Below are positions 18,421 through 26,920 of a stretch of 64,000 bases of DNA, in pieces. The notes beneath the pieces are model-generated. The model was given only the letters and a program-made list of their open reading frames with translations. It did not search any database and had not been told where the DNA came from. Numbering within the stretch: the first letter of the stretch is position 1; every line of letters begins with the position of its first letter. Source of the DNA: Thaumarchaeota archaeon UBA223 (GTDB taxonomy: Archaea; Thermoproteota; Nitrososphaeria; Nitrososphaerales; UBA57); the NCBI GenBank assembly GCA_002495905.1, contig DAHJ01000025.1:945-64944 (forward strand). The letters run 5' to 3'. The translations under genes were made by a program, and so were the position numbers.

Positions 18421-19266
18421 TTATTTTGAAAAGTTCTCATAAGCAGTTGCATATCTTTCTTGTATTAAATCTACGAGATCTTGAGGAAGTACAGGTGGAG
18501 GAGGTAAATCAGAGTTACTTTTTCTGGCATCGTCAAGTTGTTTTTTATAGCCGGAATCAATTAGCCAATCACGAAGAATTTGTTTGTCGTAGCTTTCTTG
18601 ATTTTTTCCAACTTGATATTTAGCTAAAGACCATAATCTGAATTCATCAGGACCAATTGAATCAGCAAGAAGTATATTTCCTGATTCATCTTTACCAAAC
18701 TCAAGTTTAAGATCAGCAATTAAGAATCCAGACTTAGATGCCATGTCAAGTATTTTTTTATAGATATCAATGGAAGTGTTTTTTAGATAATTCAATTCTT
18801 CCTCAGAAACAATTTTCTGAGAAATAATTTCTGATTCGGTAATAGGTTCGTCTTTAATGTCAGATTTTGTTGTTGGATCAAAGATAGGTTCTGGTAATTT
18901 AGTCGCTAAAACATTGTCGCATTCAATTTCGATTTCTCCGTTGTTAACTCGATCAAATAGGCCACCATAAAGATAACCACGTACAATACATTCAACTGGA
19001 ATCATATCTAATTTTTTGACAATCATTTTTGTAGAATCAACTGTTTCAATTAGATGATGAGGTACATTGAGATTATCAAAGAAGAATTTTGCAAAATCAC
19101 GTAGGTTTTCTCCTTTCTGTGGAATGTCAGTTGGAATAACTACATCAAAAGCAGATATACGATCTGAAAATTCAAACATTATTGTATCAGGATTAGAAGG
19201 AGATTCATAGGCAGCTTTTACTTTGCCTTGCTTAATCAAAGAATAATCAGAATTTGAAGAGCTCAT
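18421..19266 (-). CDS. purC: phosphoribosylaminoimidazole-succinocarboxamide synthase
   Basis: SAICAR synthetase couples CAIR with aspartate using ATP. The sequence shows LIKQGKVKAAYES at the N-terminus, FSDRISAFDVVIPTDIPQKG, then KLDMIPVECIVRGYLYGG, and GFLIADLKLEFGKDESGNIL with DSIGPDEFRLWS. A longer frame begins at 19278, but I prefer the ATG at 19266, which overlaps the purE stop in an ATGA and gives MSSSNSDYSLIKQG (281 residues). The C-terminus has a proline run (LPPPPVLPQ) before a final helix. Confidence 0.95.
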   Translation of the reverse strand: MSSSNSDYSLIKQGKVKAAYESPSNPDTIMFEFSDRISAFDVVIPTDIPQKGENLRDFAKFFFDNLNVPHHLIETVDSTKMIVKKLDMIPVECIVRGYLYGGLFDRVNNGEIEIECDNVLATKLPEPIFDPTTKSDIKDEPITESEIISQKIVSEEELNYLKNTSIDIYKKILDMASKSGFLIADLKLEFGKDESGNILLADSIGPDEFRLWSLAKYQVGKNQESYDKQILRDWLIDSGYKKQLDDARKSNSDLPPPPVLPQDLVDLIQERYATAYENFSK

Positions 19267-19706
19267 TGTGTTTTCCAACTTTTACGATATTCGACGAGTT
19301 TTTTATGAAGTGTTTCGTTATTTAGGCACAATATAGCAATTGCCAATAATGCGGCATTTTTACCATTATCGATTCCAACAGCAGCAACGGGAATACCAGG
19401 AGGCATTTGTGCAATAGATAATAAAGAATCAATTCCTCCAAGCTTGGCTTCGACTGGAACACCTATAACAGGTTTAGTTGTGAGAGCAGATAGAACTCCA
19501 GGAAGATGTGCAGAAAGACCTGCAACACCAATAAATATATCAGCGTCAGAATTTGACACGTATTCTTGCAATTCATCATGATTTCGATGTGCAGAGATTA
19601 CACGAATTTCATGTTCGACGCCAAAGTCATTAAAAACTTTGCCAATTGAATCTGTGATATTCGAATCAGATTTACTGCCAGAAATTACAGCTACTTTGTT
19701 ACTCAT
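19263..19706 (-). CDS. purE: 5-(carboxyamino)imidazole ribonucleotide mutase / AIR carboxylase
   Basis: A short PurE of 147 residues from the ATG at 19706 (MSNKVAVISGSKSDSN). Substrate-binding landmarks are ISAHRNHDELQEYV, IFIGVAGLSAHLPGVLSA and LLSIAQMPPGIPVAAVGID. No purK is present in this operon, so it may act on AIR and CO2 directly (class II) or PurK lies elsewhere; the sequence alone does not let me choose. The start codon overlaps the purD stop (ATGAGTAA), and the stop overlaps purC. Confidence 0.93.
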   Translation of the reverse strand: MSNKVAVISGSKSDSNITDSIGKVFNDFGVEHEIRVISAHRNHDELQEYVSNSDADIFIGVAGLSAHLPGVLSALTTKPVIGVPVEAKLGGIDSLLSIAQMPPGIPVAAVGIDNGKNAALLAIAILCLNNETLHKKLVEYRKSWKTQ

Positions 19707-20949
19707 TTTCAATTAAACCTATGTCCCTTCTATAATACATATCTTTCCATTTAATTGAATTTATTAATTTATATGCTTCGTCTCTAGCTGCTGAAAGAGT
19801 AGGCCCTTTACCAATAATATTTAAAACACGACCTCCTTTAGAATATAATTTATTACTTTTCTTTTCAGTACCTGCATGTAATACATTATAATTATTTTCT
19901 ATTATTATTTCAGAACCGGTTATTGGTTTTTCAGGATAGCCGGGAGAAGATATAACCACACATATAGTAGAATCCGGAAATAATTTGTAATCAGTAACAG
20001 AATTCAATTCTCCTTTACTAGAAAGATACAGTATTTTTAGTAAATCATTTTTTATACGAGGAAGAAGCACTTGGCATTCTGGATCTCCAAAACGTACATT
20101 ATATTCTAAGATTTTTGGTCCGTTTTCAGTAAGCATTAATCCAACATATAAAACTCCACGATAAGTACGTCCTTCTTTATTCATTGAATCAATAGTTTTT
20201 TGAGCAAGAGACAAGATTTCTTTTTCTAAGTTTTCATCAACGTATTCAACAGGGCTATATGAACCCATGCCGCCAGTATTGGGTCCTTTATTCCCTTCAA
20301 AAATTGGTTTATAATCCTGAGCAAATCCCAAAGGCAAAACAGTATTTCCATCTGAAATAATGAAGAAACTAGTCTCACGTCCTTCCATAAACTCTTCTAT
20401 AACAATAGAATTACCCGCAGAACCAAATTTATCATTGATTAACATATCATTAATAGCATCTATTGCCTGAGATTTTTCATTTGCAATTATAACACCTTTG
20501 CCTGCAGCTAAACCATTTGCTTTAACAACAATAGGCATGTTTTTGGATTCAATATATGAAATTGCAGAATTTGCGTCAGAAAATGTTTCATAATCAGCAC
20601 TAGGAATTTCATATTTTTTACATAAATCTTTCATAAAAATTTTTGAACCTTCAAGTTCAGCTGCTTTAGAATCAGGTCCAAAAACATGAATGTTTTCATT
20701 TTGAAGTATATCGGCAACTCCATTTGTTAATGGAGCTTCAGGACCGACAATTACAAAATCAATTGAATTGTCTTTACAAGTACTAAGAACGAAATCATTA
20801 TCCATTATATCGCCTTTTATACAAGTTGCAATATTTTCTATTCCGGGATTACCAGGTATACAATAAAGTTCGTCTAAAAGTTCTGAATTAGAAATAGAAA
20901 GACAAATTGCATGTTCTCTTCCACCGCCACCAATAACTAATACATTCAG
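19699..20949 (-). CDS. purD: phosphoribosylamine-glycine ligase, probable CTG start
   Basis: GAR synthetase ligates glycine to phosphoribosylamine. ATP-grasp features include MPIVVKANGLAAGKGVIIAN and NVRFGDPECQVLLPRIKND. The first ATG (20805) would remove the essential N-terminal nucleotide fold. Reading upstream in frame gives NVLVIGGGGREHAICLSIS, the canonical PurD start, preceded by codons TGA-TTT-ATT-CTG. The TGA is the purF stop, so the only candidate starts are CTG (20949) or ATT (20952). GGAGTGAT, a good match to the 16S 3' end, lies five bases before the CTG. From CTG the protein has 416 residues, a normal length. Confidence 0.9.
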   Translation of the reverse strand: MNVLVIGGGGREHAICLSISNSELLDELYCIPGNPGIENIATCIKGDIMDNDFVLSTCKDNSIDFVIVGPEAPLTNGVADILQNENIHVFGPDSKAAELEGSKIFMKDLCKKYEIPSADYETFSDANSAISYIESKNMPIVVKANGLAAGKGVIIANEKSQAIDAINDMLINDKFGSAGNSIVIEEFMEGRETSFFIISDGNTVLPLGFAQDYKPIFEGNKGPNTGGMGSYSPVEYVDENLEKEILSLAQKTIDSMNKEGRTYRGVLYVGLMLTENGPKILEYNVRFGDPECQVLLPRIKNDLLKILYLSSKGELNSVTDYKLFPDSTICVVISSPGYPEKPITGSEIIIENNYNVLHAGTEKKSNKLYSKGGRVLNIIGKGPTLSAARDEAYKLINSIKWKDMYYRRDIGLIENE

Positions 20950-20955
20950 AATAAA

Positions 20956-22371
20956 TCACTCCAAGTTTTCATTACTAAGATTACGATTAAGAACGCCATA
21001 TTCACCGTCATGGCAAGCCATACATAATTGAGAAGACTTTTTCCCAATACCGGCGGAGAGATTTTCGACAGTATTATAACCAACAAAATCGGCATTAACA
21101 GATTTGCCGACTTTTTTGTTTATTGTTTCTATATCCGAATTTTTTCCAGATGTATTATAAGCAATTAACTCTTCATGAGTAGGAAAATCTATTCCAGCAC
21201 GACATGGATGTCTGATAGGAGGATAAGTAACAAGAATTTTAACACTTTTTGCTCCAGAATTACGAAGTGTTTTTACAATAGCCCTAGAACTAATTCCGCG
21301 AACTATACTATCGTCGATAACAATTACGTCTTTGCCATCAACTGCGCTTTTTACGGGCATTATCCAACGGTTAATTTTTAGTCTTTCCTTATATTTTGGT
21401 TGAATAAAACTCCTCATACTTCCACGCTTAGCATATCTATCTTTCATTAATCCTTCTACCATAGGAATGCCAGATTTTTCTGAGAATCCAAGAGCTGCAG
21501 GACGTGCAGAATCAGGTACTGGAACTACAACATCGCCATTAACGTCATACATTTCAGCAAGCATTTGCCCTAATTTACGTCTACTTTCATAAACACTAGT
21601 TTGATCAATTACAGAACTAGGATGTGCAAAATAAATATATTCAAATGAACAATGAGCAGTTCTTTCACCTCGTGAAAATGAATGTGATTCTAATCCTTTA
21701 TTTGATATTTTTATAATTTCGCCAGGATTAACGTCTCGTGTTAATTCAGCGCCAAGCATTGAAAAAGCGCAACTTTCTGATGAGACAAGATATGTTTTCG
21801 ATTTTTTATGCCAACCAATACATAATGGTCGAAAACCACGGGTATCTCTGAATGCGTAAATTTCATTATTAGGAGTTAAAATAACAAAACAATAAGCACC
21901 TACGAGTTCATCGCATAAGAGTGTAATAGATTTGAACCAATCAAAGTTATTTGTTTTAAGGATTGTCAATAATCTTTTTCCAACAATAGAAGTGTCATTT
22001 ATTCGTCTAGGTTTTTTACCTGTAAGTTTTGTATTAACAGAATTAAGATCGCAAACAGTTCCATTATGTGCTATACAAAATTTCTTGTTGATAGAAAAAG
22101 GTTGAGCGTTAGAAAGGGATGTTCCACCCGCAGTAGAATATCTAACATGTCCAATTGCCACATTAGTTTTCATTTGTTGAAGAACTAAGGCAGATTGATC
22201 TAAGTTATCAGTAACAAGTCCATTTTGTTTAAATGGATTCATAGTTGGAGTGGCAATCCCCCAAGCTTCTTGACCACGATGCTGTAAACCACGTAAACCT
22301 ATGGTCACCAAAGGAATGACGTCAGTTTTAGAATTAGAAAAGGCAGCAAATAAGCCGCATTTTTCTTTCAT
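20956..22371 (-). CDS. purF: amidophosphoribosyltransferase
   Basis: A 471-residue enzyme making phosphoribosylamine from PRPP and glutamine. The Ntn-type glutaminase nucleophile is Cys5 (MKEKCGLFAAF), implying removal of a four-residue leader. LRGLQHRGQEAWGIATP and GHVRYSTAGGTSLSNAQPF follow. The PRPP-binding loop is DVIVIDDSIVRGISSRAIV. Cysteines near the C-terminus (SQLCMACHDGEYGV) resemble those that bind a Fe-S cluster in some PurF. The start overlaps the purL stop (ATGA), and the TGA stop is in frame with purD. Confidence 0.96.
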   Translation of the reverse strand: MKEKCGLFAAFSNSKTDVIPLVTIGLRGLQHRGQEAWGIATPTMNPFKQNGLVTDNLDQSALVLQQMKTNVAIGHVRYSTAGGTSLSNAQPFSINKKFCIAHNGTVCDLNSVNTKLTGKKPRRINDTSIVGKRLLTILKTNNFDWFKSITLLCDELVGAYCFVILTPNNEIYAFRDTRGFRPLCIGWHKKSKTYLVSSESCAFSMLGAELTRDVNPGEIIKISNKGLESHSFSRGERTAHCSFEYIYFAHPSSVIDQTSVYESRRKLGQMLAEMYDVNGDVVVPVPDSARPAALGFSEKSGIPMVEGLMKDRYAKRGSMRSFIQPKYKERLKINRWIMPVKSAVDGKDVIVIDDSIVRGISSRAIVKTLRNSGAKSVKILVTYPPIRHPCRAGIDFPTHEELIAYNTSGKNSDIETINKKVGKSVNADFVGYNTVENLSAGIGKKSSQLCMACHDGEYGVLNRNLSNENLE

Positions 22372-24578
22372 ATTTGACCATCCATAAGCTTAGTTAAACT
22401 AGCATAAACATAAGATCTAATATAATCAAGATCGCAAGAAAAGAGATTATCATCTTTATTAAAAATTTGTAGTTCATGACCTCCAATTGAACCGATTATT
22501 GAAACTGGAATATCATGATTGCGAGCTATATTTATAAGATTATTGAAGTTCTCATTTTTAATTGTTACAAGGAAACGTGAATGAGATTCGGAAAATAATA
22601 AGTCGTCCCATCGTTTACAATTAGTAGGAATGGAAGAAAGGTCAATAGAAGCTCCCATATCGCTAACAGTACACATTTGAAGTAAAGAGTGAATTAAACC
22701 GCCTTTTGAGCAATCATTAACAGCTCCAAATAAACCAACTTTAATTCCATCACGAACAAGTTTTTGAGCGCGTTTTTCAAGTTCAAAATTCAATTTTGGA
22801 GTAAAACCAGATTGTTCAAAGCCTGAAGAAGAATAATATTCTGAACCTCCAAGTTCGTCAAATGTTTCACCGACCATAACTAACAAAGGTCTAGAATTAT
22901 TAAATTTTCTAGTACGAAGATTATGTTCTCCTTTTATTAATCCAGCGACTGAAATTACTGGACTCGGTTTAATTGCTTCATGGGTTTTAGCATCTTCATT
23001 GTAAAAACTTACTTTTCCTCCCACGCAAGGAAGTCCAATATAAGAACAAAAATCGGAAATTGATTTTATGGTTTCGTTAAAAGTCCAAAAGACATCAGAA
23101 TTACTTGGATTTCCAAATTGTAAATGATCCAACATAGCAATTGGTTCAGCACCTACAGAAATTACATTACGCATAGCTTCTGCAACGACACCGGCAGATC
23201 CATTATAAGGATCAAGATAACAATGAGAAGGATTTCCATCAACCGAAATGGCAATAAATTTATCAGGAGCAATTCGAATAACTGAAGCACCAGATTCACC
23301 AGGTTTTACTACAGTATTAGTTCCTACTTCATGATCATATTGCTGAAAAACCCATGATTTATTTGCAAGGTTGGGAGATGAAAGAACTTTCAATATTGTT
23401 TCTTTAATATCAGATGGCAGTTCGGGTTTAGAAATAGATTTATTATCTAAATATTTGGGTTTAGTTTTAGGCCAATGAATTAAGGGAGCATTAGCAATTA
23501 GTTCTGTAGGTAAATCAACTATGACTTTTCCATTACTATTAATAACAACATGCTTTGTATCAGTAACTTTACCAATTACAGAATATTGTAAATTATATTT
23601 ATCAAAACATTTAGAAATAGTATCAAAATTATCAGGATGCATTATGAATAACATTCTTTCTTGAGATTCAGAAATAAGGACTTCATAAGGCTCCATTCCA
23701 GATTCACGTAAATGAATTTTTTCAAGGTCTACTTCAACTCCCGTTTTTCCCATATCACTTACTTCAGACAGGCAACAAGCCAAACCACCGCCTCCTAAAT
23801 CTTTAAGACCGGATACAAGACCAGTACTCAGAGCATCCATTGTACCCTCGATAATTAATTTCTTAATGAAGGGATCAGGGATTTGTACTGCTGAACGATC
23901 AGTAGGTTCATCTTCCAAGTCTTTTGATGCGAATGAAGAACCATGAATTCCATCTCGGCCAGTACTATTTCCCAATAGAACTAGTATATCACCAACATTT
24001 TTTGCTTCAGAGAAGATTAATTGTTTCTTTTTTCCCACTCCAATAGATACTACGTCAACTAAACAATTGGTATCATAACAAGTGTCAAAAGAAAGTTCCC
24101 CTCCTATAGTAGGAATACCAACACAATTACCATAATCTGCAATTCCACGAACAACATTCTGCAACAACCAACGATTATTGGGATTAGTGAGATTGCCAAA
24201 TCTCAATGAATCGAGGACAGCAATAGGACGTGTGCCAATAGAAAGAATATCGCGCAATACACCGCCAACTCCAGTAGCAGCCCCTCCATAAGGATCTATA
24301 GCAGAAGGATGGTTATGACTTTCGATATGCATAGTTAAGACCTGTCCATTATCTACATCCAATACTCCGGCTTCATAGCCTGGTCCAAATAAAACACGTT
24401 TGCCTTTAGTAGGAAGAAGTTTTAGAAGTGACTTTGAGGATTTATAGCTACAATGTTCAGACCATTGTGCATCAATCATTGAAAGTTCAATATTATTAGG
24501 TTTGCGATTAAGTGATTTCTCAACATATTCTAATTCATTATCAGTAAGAGAATGTTCTACAAATTCAGTTTTGCTCAT
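22368..24578 (-). CDS. purL: FGAM synthase large subunit
   Basis: A 736-residue PurL of the small-subunit-dependent type, which needs PurQ and PurS to make FGAM. SMIDAQWSEHCSYKSSKSLL, VLTMHIESHNHPSAIDPYGG and ATGVGGVLRDILSIGTRP are in the first half, with GRDGIHGSSFASKDL and LKDLGGGGLACCLSEVSDMG. The second half repeats the fold (AGVVAEAMRNVISVGAEPIA). The start codon overlaps the stop of the small zinc-motif gene just upstream (ATGA), and the stop overlaps purF. Confidence 0.97.
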   Translation of the reverse strand: MSKTEFVEHSLTDNELEYVEKSLNRKPNNIELSMIDAQWSEHCSYKSSKSLLKLLPTKGKRVLFGPGYEAGVLDVDNGQVLTMHIESHNHPSAIDPYGGAATGVGGVLRDILSIGTRPIAVLDSLRFGNLTNPNNRWLLQNVVRGIADYGNCVGIPTIGGELSFDTCYDTNCLVDVVSIGVGKKKQLIFSEAKNVGDILVLLGNSTGRDGIHGSSFASKDLEDEPTDRSAVQIPDPFIKKLIIEGTMDALSTGLVSGLKDLGGGGLACCLSEVSDMGKTGVEVDLEKIHLRESGMEPYEVLISESQERMLFIMHPDNFDTISKCFDKYNLQYSVIGKVTDTKHVVINSNGKVIVDLPTELIANAPLIHWPKTKPKYLDNKSISKPELPSDIKETILKVLSSPNLANKSWVFQQYDHEVGTNTVVKPGESGASVIRIAPDKFIAISVDGNPSHCYLDPYNGSAGVVAEAMRNVISVGAEPIAMLDHLQFGNPSNSDVFWTFNETIKSISDFCSYIGLPCVGGKVSFYNEDAKTHEAIKPSPVISVAGLIKGEHNLRTRKFNNSRPLLVMVGETFDELGGSEYYSSSGFEQSGFTPKLNFELEKRAQKLVRDGIKVGLFGAVNDCSKGGLIHSLLQMCTVSDMGASIDLSSIPTNCKRWDDLLFSESHSRFLVTIKNENFNNLINIARNHDIPVSIIGSIGGHELQIFNKDDNLFSCDLDYIRSYVYASLTKLMDGQI

Positions 24579-24751
24579 TGTTTAAACACCTCATCCTTTA
24601 TCTGTCTAAGTTCAGTAGCAATTTGTTCTAAAGCCTTGGCGATTCTTATTTCATTATTGTTACAAGATTCGCAAAAATGTTCGTGACGATGAATTATATT
24701 TTTACTCACTGAATCAATTAACTTACATGATTCACAGGAATGTTCGCTCAT
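24575..24751 (-). CDS. 58-residue two-CxxC small protein between purQ and purL
   Basis: This short frame was found by reading the gap between purQ and purL. The product begins MSEHSCESCKLIDSVSKN, then IIHRHEHFCESCNNNE, and ends with a helix IRIAKALEQIATELRQIKD. Two CxxC pairs (Cys6/9 and Cys27/30) and HRHEH suggest zinc binding, followed by an amphipathic helix. Both ends are coupled: its ATG overlaps the purQ stop by ATGA and its stop overlaps the purL ATG by ATGA. That layout makes an accidental frame unlikely. I do not recognise the family; a role with the PurS/Q/L complex is inferred from position. Confidence 0.82.
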   Translation of the reverse strand: MSEHSCESCKLIDSVSKNIIHRHEHFCESCNNNEIRIAKALEQIATELRQIKDEVFKQ

Positions 24752-25461
24752 TCTTTCAACATAACCTCGAGAGATAAGATCATTGAACGAAAGATTCCAA
24801 TTCCGTCATTAGATGAATATGGACTCAATAAAGAATCAGATGCACGTTCAGGATGTGGCATCATTCCAAGAACATTACCATCAGAGTTAGAAACTGCTGC
24901 AATATTAGATATTGAACCATTAGGATTATTATTCATAGAAGTATTACCGTCAGAGTCAGAATATCTTAATACAATTTGATTATTTCGTTCAAGTTCTTGA
25001 AGTTTATCTTCGCTTACGTAATATCTTCCTTCATTATGTGCAATAGGCATTCGAATAATTGAATTGGATTGAAAAGAATTAGTAAAAAGATTATTAGTTT
25101 CAACTTTTAGATCAACCCATTTACAAATAAATTTAAGATTGGAATTTGTCAATAAAGCTCCAGGAAGTAAACCAGACTCGACTAATATTTGGAAACCATT
25201 ACAAATACCAATAATAGGTTTTCCTTTGAGAGAGAGTTTTTTGAGTTGATTAATTACTGGACTATATGCAGCTATAATACCCGCACGTAAACGATCTCCA
25301 TAAGAAAAACCTCCAGGTAAAACTATTGCATCGTAATTTTCTAAATCAGTATTTTTTTCGTGCCAAATTAATGTAGATTCAACATTAAGAATTTCATTAA
25401 AAACTCTATAGGTATCAATATCACAATTAGTCCCAGGAAATTGAATAATAGCGACATTCAA
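24748..25461 (-). CDS. purQ: FGAM synthase glutaminase subunit
   Basis: A 237-residue class I glutamine amidotransferase that supplies ammonia to PurL. Landmarks are VAIIQFPGTNCDIDTYRVF at the N-terminus, IVLPGGFSYGDRLRAG, the nucleophile Cys in IIGICNGFQILVESGLLPG, MPIAHNEGRYYVSED, and the catalytic His/Glu in LGMMPHPERASD. It follows purS by one base and runs into the 58-residue gene by an ATGA overlap. Confidence 0.97.
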   Translation of the reverse strand: MNVAIIQFPGTNCDIDTYRVFNEILNVESTLIWHEKNTDLENYDAIVLPGGFSYGDRLRAGIIAAYSPVINQLKKLSLKGKPIIGICNGFQILVESGLLPGALLTNSNLKFICKWVDLKVETNNLFTNSFQSNSIIRMPIAHNEGRYYVSEDKLQELERNNQIVLRYSDSDGNTSMNNNPNGSISNIAAVSNSDGNVLGMMPHPERASDSLLSPYSSNDGIGIFRSMILSLEVMLKE

Positions 25462-25462
25462 G

Positions 25463-25729
25463 TCATTCAGTTCCCCGTACCGTACAAGAACTTACTAAAG
25501 GATTGTAAAGTCTAAGTTCATCACAAATAACAAGTGCCTTACTTTTAGCGTCTTCCAGATTTTCTGCCTTAACAATTAATTGGATAACTTTAGATACACT
25601 AACTGAAGTAACATAATCAAAATTATTACGTAATAATAAATCCTGTAAGATTGTTTCTCCTTCCGGATTACGAAGTTCGGGTTTGGGTGAAATTAATAAG
25701 TCAATTTTGAACTCAGAGACTGTTGCCAC
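25463..25729 (-). CDS. purS: FGAM synthase subunit PurS
   Basis: An 88-residue PurS, the small structural subunit that bridges PurQ and PurL. It shows FKIDLLISPKPELRNPEGET, then a region SVSVSKVIQLIVKAENLEDA and the C-terminal LRLYNPLVSSCTVRGTE. The start is GTG at 25729. As the first gene of the nine-gene purine operon it lies just downstream of an AT-rich promoter and a perfect 7+2+7 inverted repeat. Confidence 0.93.
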   Translation of the reverse strand: MATVSEFKIDLLISPKPELRNPEGETILQDLLLRNNFDYVTSVSVSKVIQLIVKAENLEDAKSKALVICDELRLYNPLVSSCTVRGTE

Positions 25730-25734
25730 TTTAC

Positions 25735-25750
25735 CCCAATTAAAATTGGG
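25735..25750. promoter_or_regulatory. inverted repeat at the purine operon start, candidate operator
   Basis: CCCAATTAAAATTGGG consists of two perfect 7-base arms (CCCAATT and AATTGGG) around AA. It lies 6 bases upstream of the purS GTG and between the start codon and the TATA-like sequence, so it would cover the transcription start or very early transcript. That position suits a repressor site. It could also form an RNA hairpin if inside the transcript. No purine regulator is known to me for this site. Confidence 0.5.
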
Positions 25751-25752
25751 AA

Positions 25753-25769
25753 TTAATATAATATATATC
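25753..25769 (-). promoter_or_regulatory. TATA region of the purine operon
   Basis: On the minus strand GATATATATTATATTAA offers overlapping TATA boxes 25-40 bases before the purS GTG. The exact one is ambiguous: a box at the purS-proximal end gives a leaderless message, one at the distal end gives a start inside the palindrome at 25735-25750. There is a gap of only 14 bases to the nfo stop codon. Confidence 0.5.
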
Positions 25770-25783
25770 TAATGGCAAAACAA

Positions 25784-26623
25784 TCAAATCGCCAAAGAAT
25801 ATATTTTCTGAATATTTTCTTCATCTCCGGAACTTTCATCAATTGGAGTTTCAAGAATTAATGGAAGGTTTTTGATAGCTCTATGTTTTAAGATTTCCCG
25901 GAAACCATCTTCGCCAATGTAACCTTTACCAATGTGCTGATGACGATCCAATCCATTACCTATTTCTCCTTTAGAATCGTTCAAATGAACAACTTTCAGA
26001 TGTTTTAGACCTATGATTTTATCAAATGTTTGGATAGTATTGAGAGCAGATTTACGAGAAGATAAATCATATCCTGCTGCAAAAGCATGACATGTATCAA
26101 AACAAAATCCAATTCGAGAATTATCTTTAACGTTATCAAAAATATATTTTAATTCTTCAAATTTAGAACCAACGTTATTTTTTGTTCCTGCAGTGTTTTC
26201 TAAGATGATCATAGTTTCATTAGGAACGTCAGATAATGCTGAATTGCAAGCTTTAATTACTCGTTCAAGTCCATTTTCTAAACCGGTACCAAGATGACTA
26301 CCAATATGAGTAACAACATATTTAATTCCAAGTTTATTACACCTATCTAATTCCGAGCTTAATGTTTTAATAGACATAGCATGAACTTCATCTTTAGGAG
26401 ATGAAAGATTAGGAAGATAAGGCATATGACAAATTACGTCAGATATATTTTCAGATATTACTTTATTTTTGAAAGTTATGATATCAGATTCTTTTAAATC
26501 AGAATATTTCCAACCTCGTGGATTACGAGTAAAAATTTGAAATGAATTTAAATCAAGTGATCTAGCCCTATCAATTGATAAATCTATAGAACCTGAAATA
26601 GATACATGAACGCCGAGTTTCAT
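25784..26623 (-). CDS. nfo: endonuclease IV (AP endonuclease)
   Basis: A 279-residue zinc TIM-barrel enzyme that cuts DNA at abasic sites in base excision repair. MKLGVHVSISGSIDLSIDRA and FQIFTRNPRGWKYSDL at the start, VVTHIGSHLGTG in the middle, MIILENTAGTKNNVGSKFEE, and IGFCFDTCHAFAAGYDL carry metal ligands. VVHLNDSKGEIGNGLDRHQH is the classic signature, followed by HIGKGYIGEDGFREIL and LPLILETPIDES. It lies nine bases downstream of the winged-helix gene and may share its transcript. Confidence 0.96.
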   Translation of the reverse strand: MKLGVHVSISGSIDLSIDRARSLDLNSFQIFTRNPRGWKYSDLKESDIITFKNKVISENISDVICHMPYLPNLSSPKDEVHAMSIKTLSSELDRCNKLGIKYVVTHIGSHLGTGLENGLERVIKACNSALSDVPNETMIILENTAGTKNNVGSKFEELKYIFDNVKDNSRIGFCFDTCHAFAAGYDLSSRKSALNTIQTFDKIIGLKHLKVVHLNDSKGEIGNGLDRHQHIGKGYIGEDGFREILKHRAIKNLPLILETPIDESSGDEENIQKIYSLAI

Positions 26624-26632
26624 TTATAATGT

Positions 26633-26920
26633 TTATAATTTCATACCAAAGCTTTCGGCGAAATCTGCGAAATCAGAATGAGAACGTAAATATTCAATTC
26701 CTTTGTGACTTAAAATATATCTTTGATTATTATCAACAGTAATTTGTTCTACAAGTCCAGAATCAACAAGTCGGGTAATAATTTTTGTAGCTCGTCCATA
26801 AGAAAGATTGGCTTTTTGTATTATGCGAGTAATTCCTAAACCAGATTGTCCTTCACTTCCATCATTAATAGATGACAGAACATCGGCAACAATTTTAACT
26901 TGAGATCTATAAACGGACAT
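26633..26920 (-). CDS. winged-helix DNA-binding protein, ArnR1-like
   Basis: A 95-residue regulator made of one winged-helix domain. The N-terminal helix YRSQVKIVADVLSSIND is followed by the recognition region LGITRIIQKANLSYGRATKI, then ITRLVDSGLVEQITVDN and YILSHKGIEYLRSHSDFADF. This layout fits the archaeal ArnR1-like/HTH_45 group, which often dimerises through the last helix. It overlaps the end of an upstream membrane-protein gene by 14 bases and precedes nfo. Target genes are unknown. Confidence 0.82.
   Translation of the reverse strand: MSVYRSQVKIVADVLSSINDGSEGQSGLGITRIIQKANLSYGRATKIITRLVDSGLVEQITVDNNQRYILSHKGIEYLRSHSDFADFAESFGMKL

Noticed and set aside
20806..20949. purD as a gene truncated at its N-terminus or a pseudogene
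   Set aside because: The missing N-terminus is fully encoded in frame upstream with intact motifs; only the start codon is unusual.
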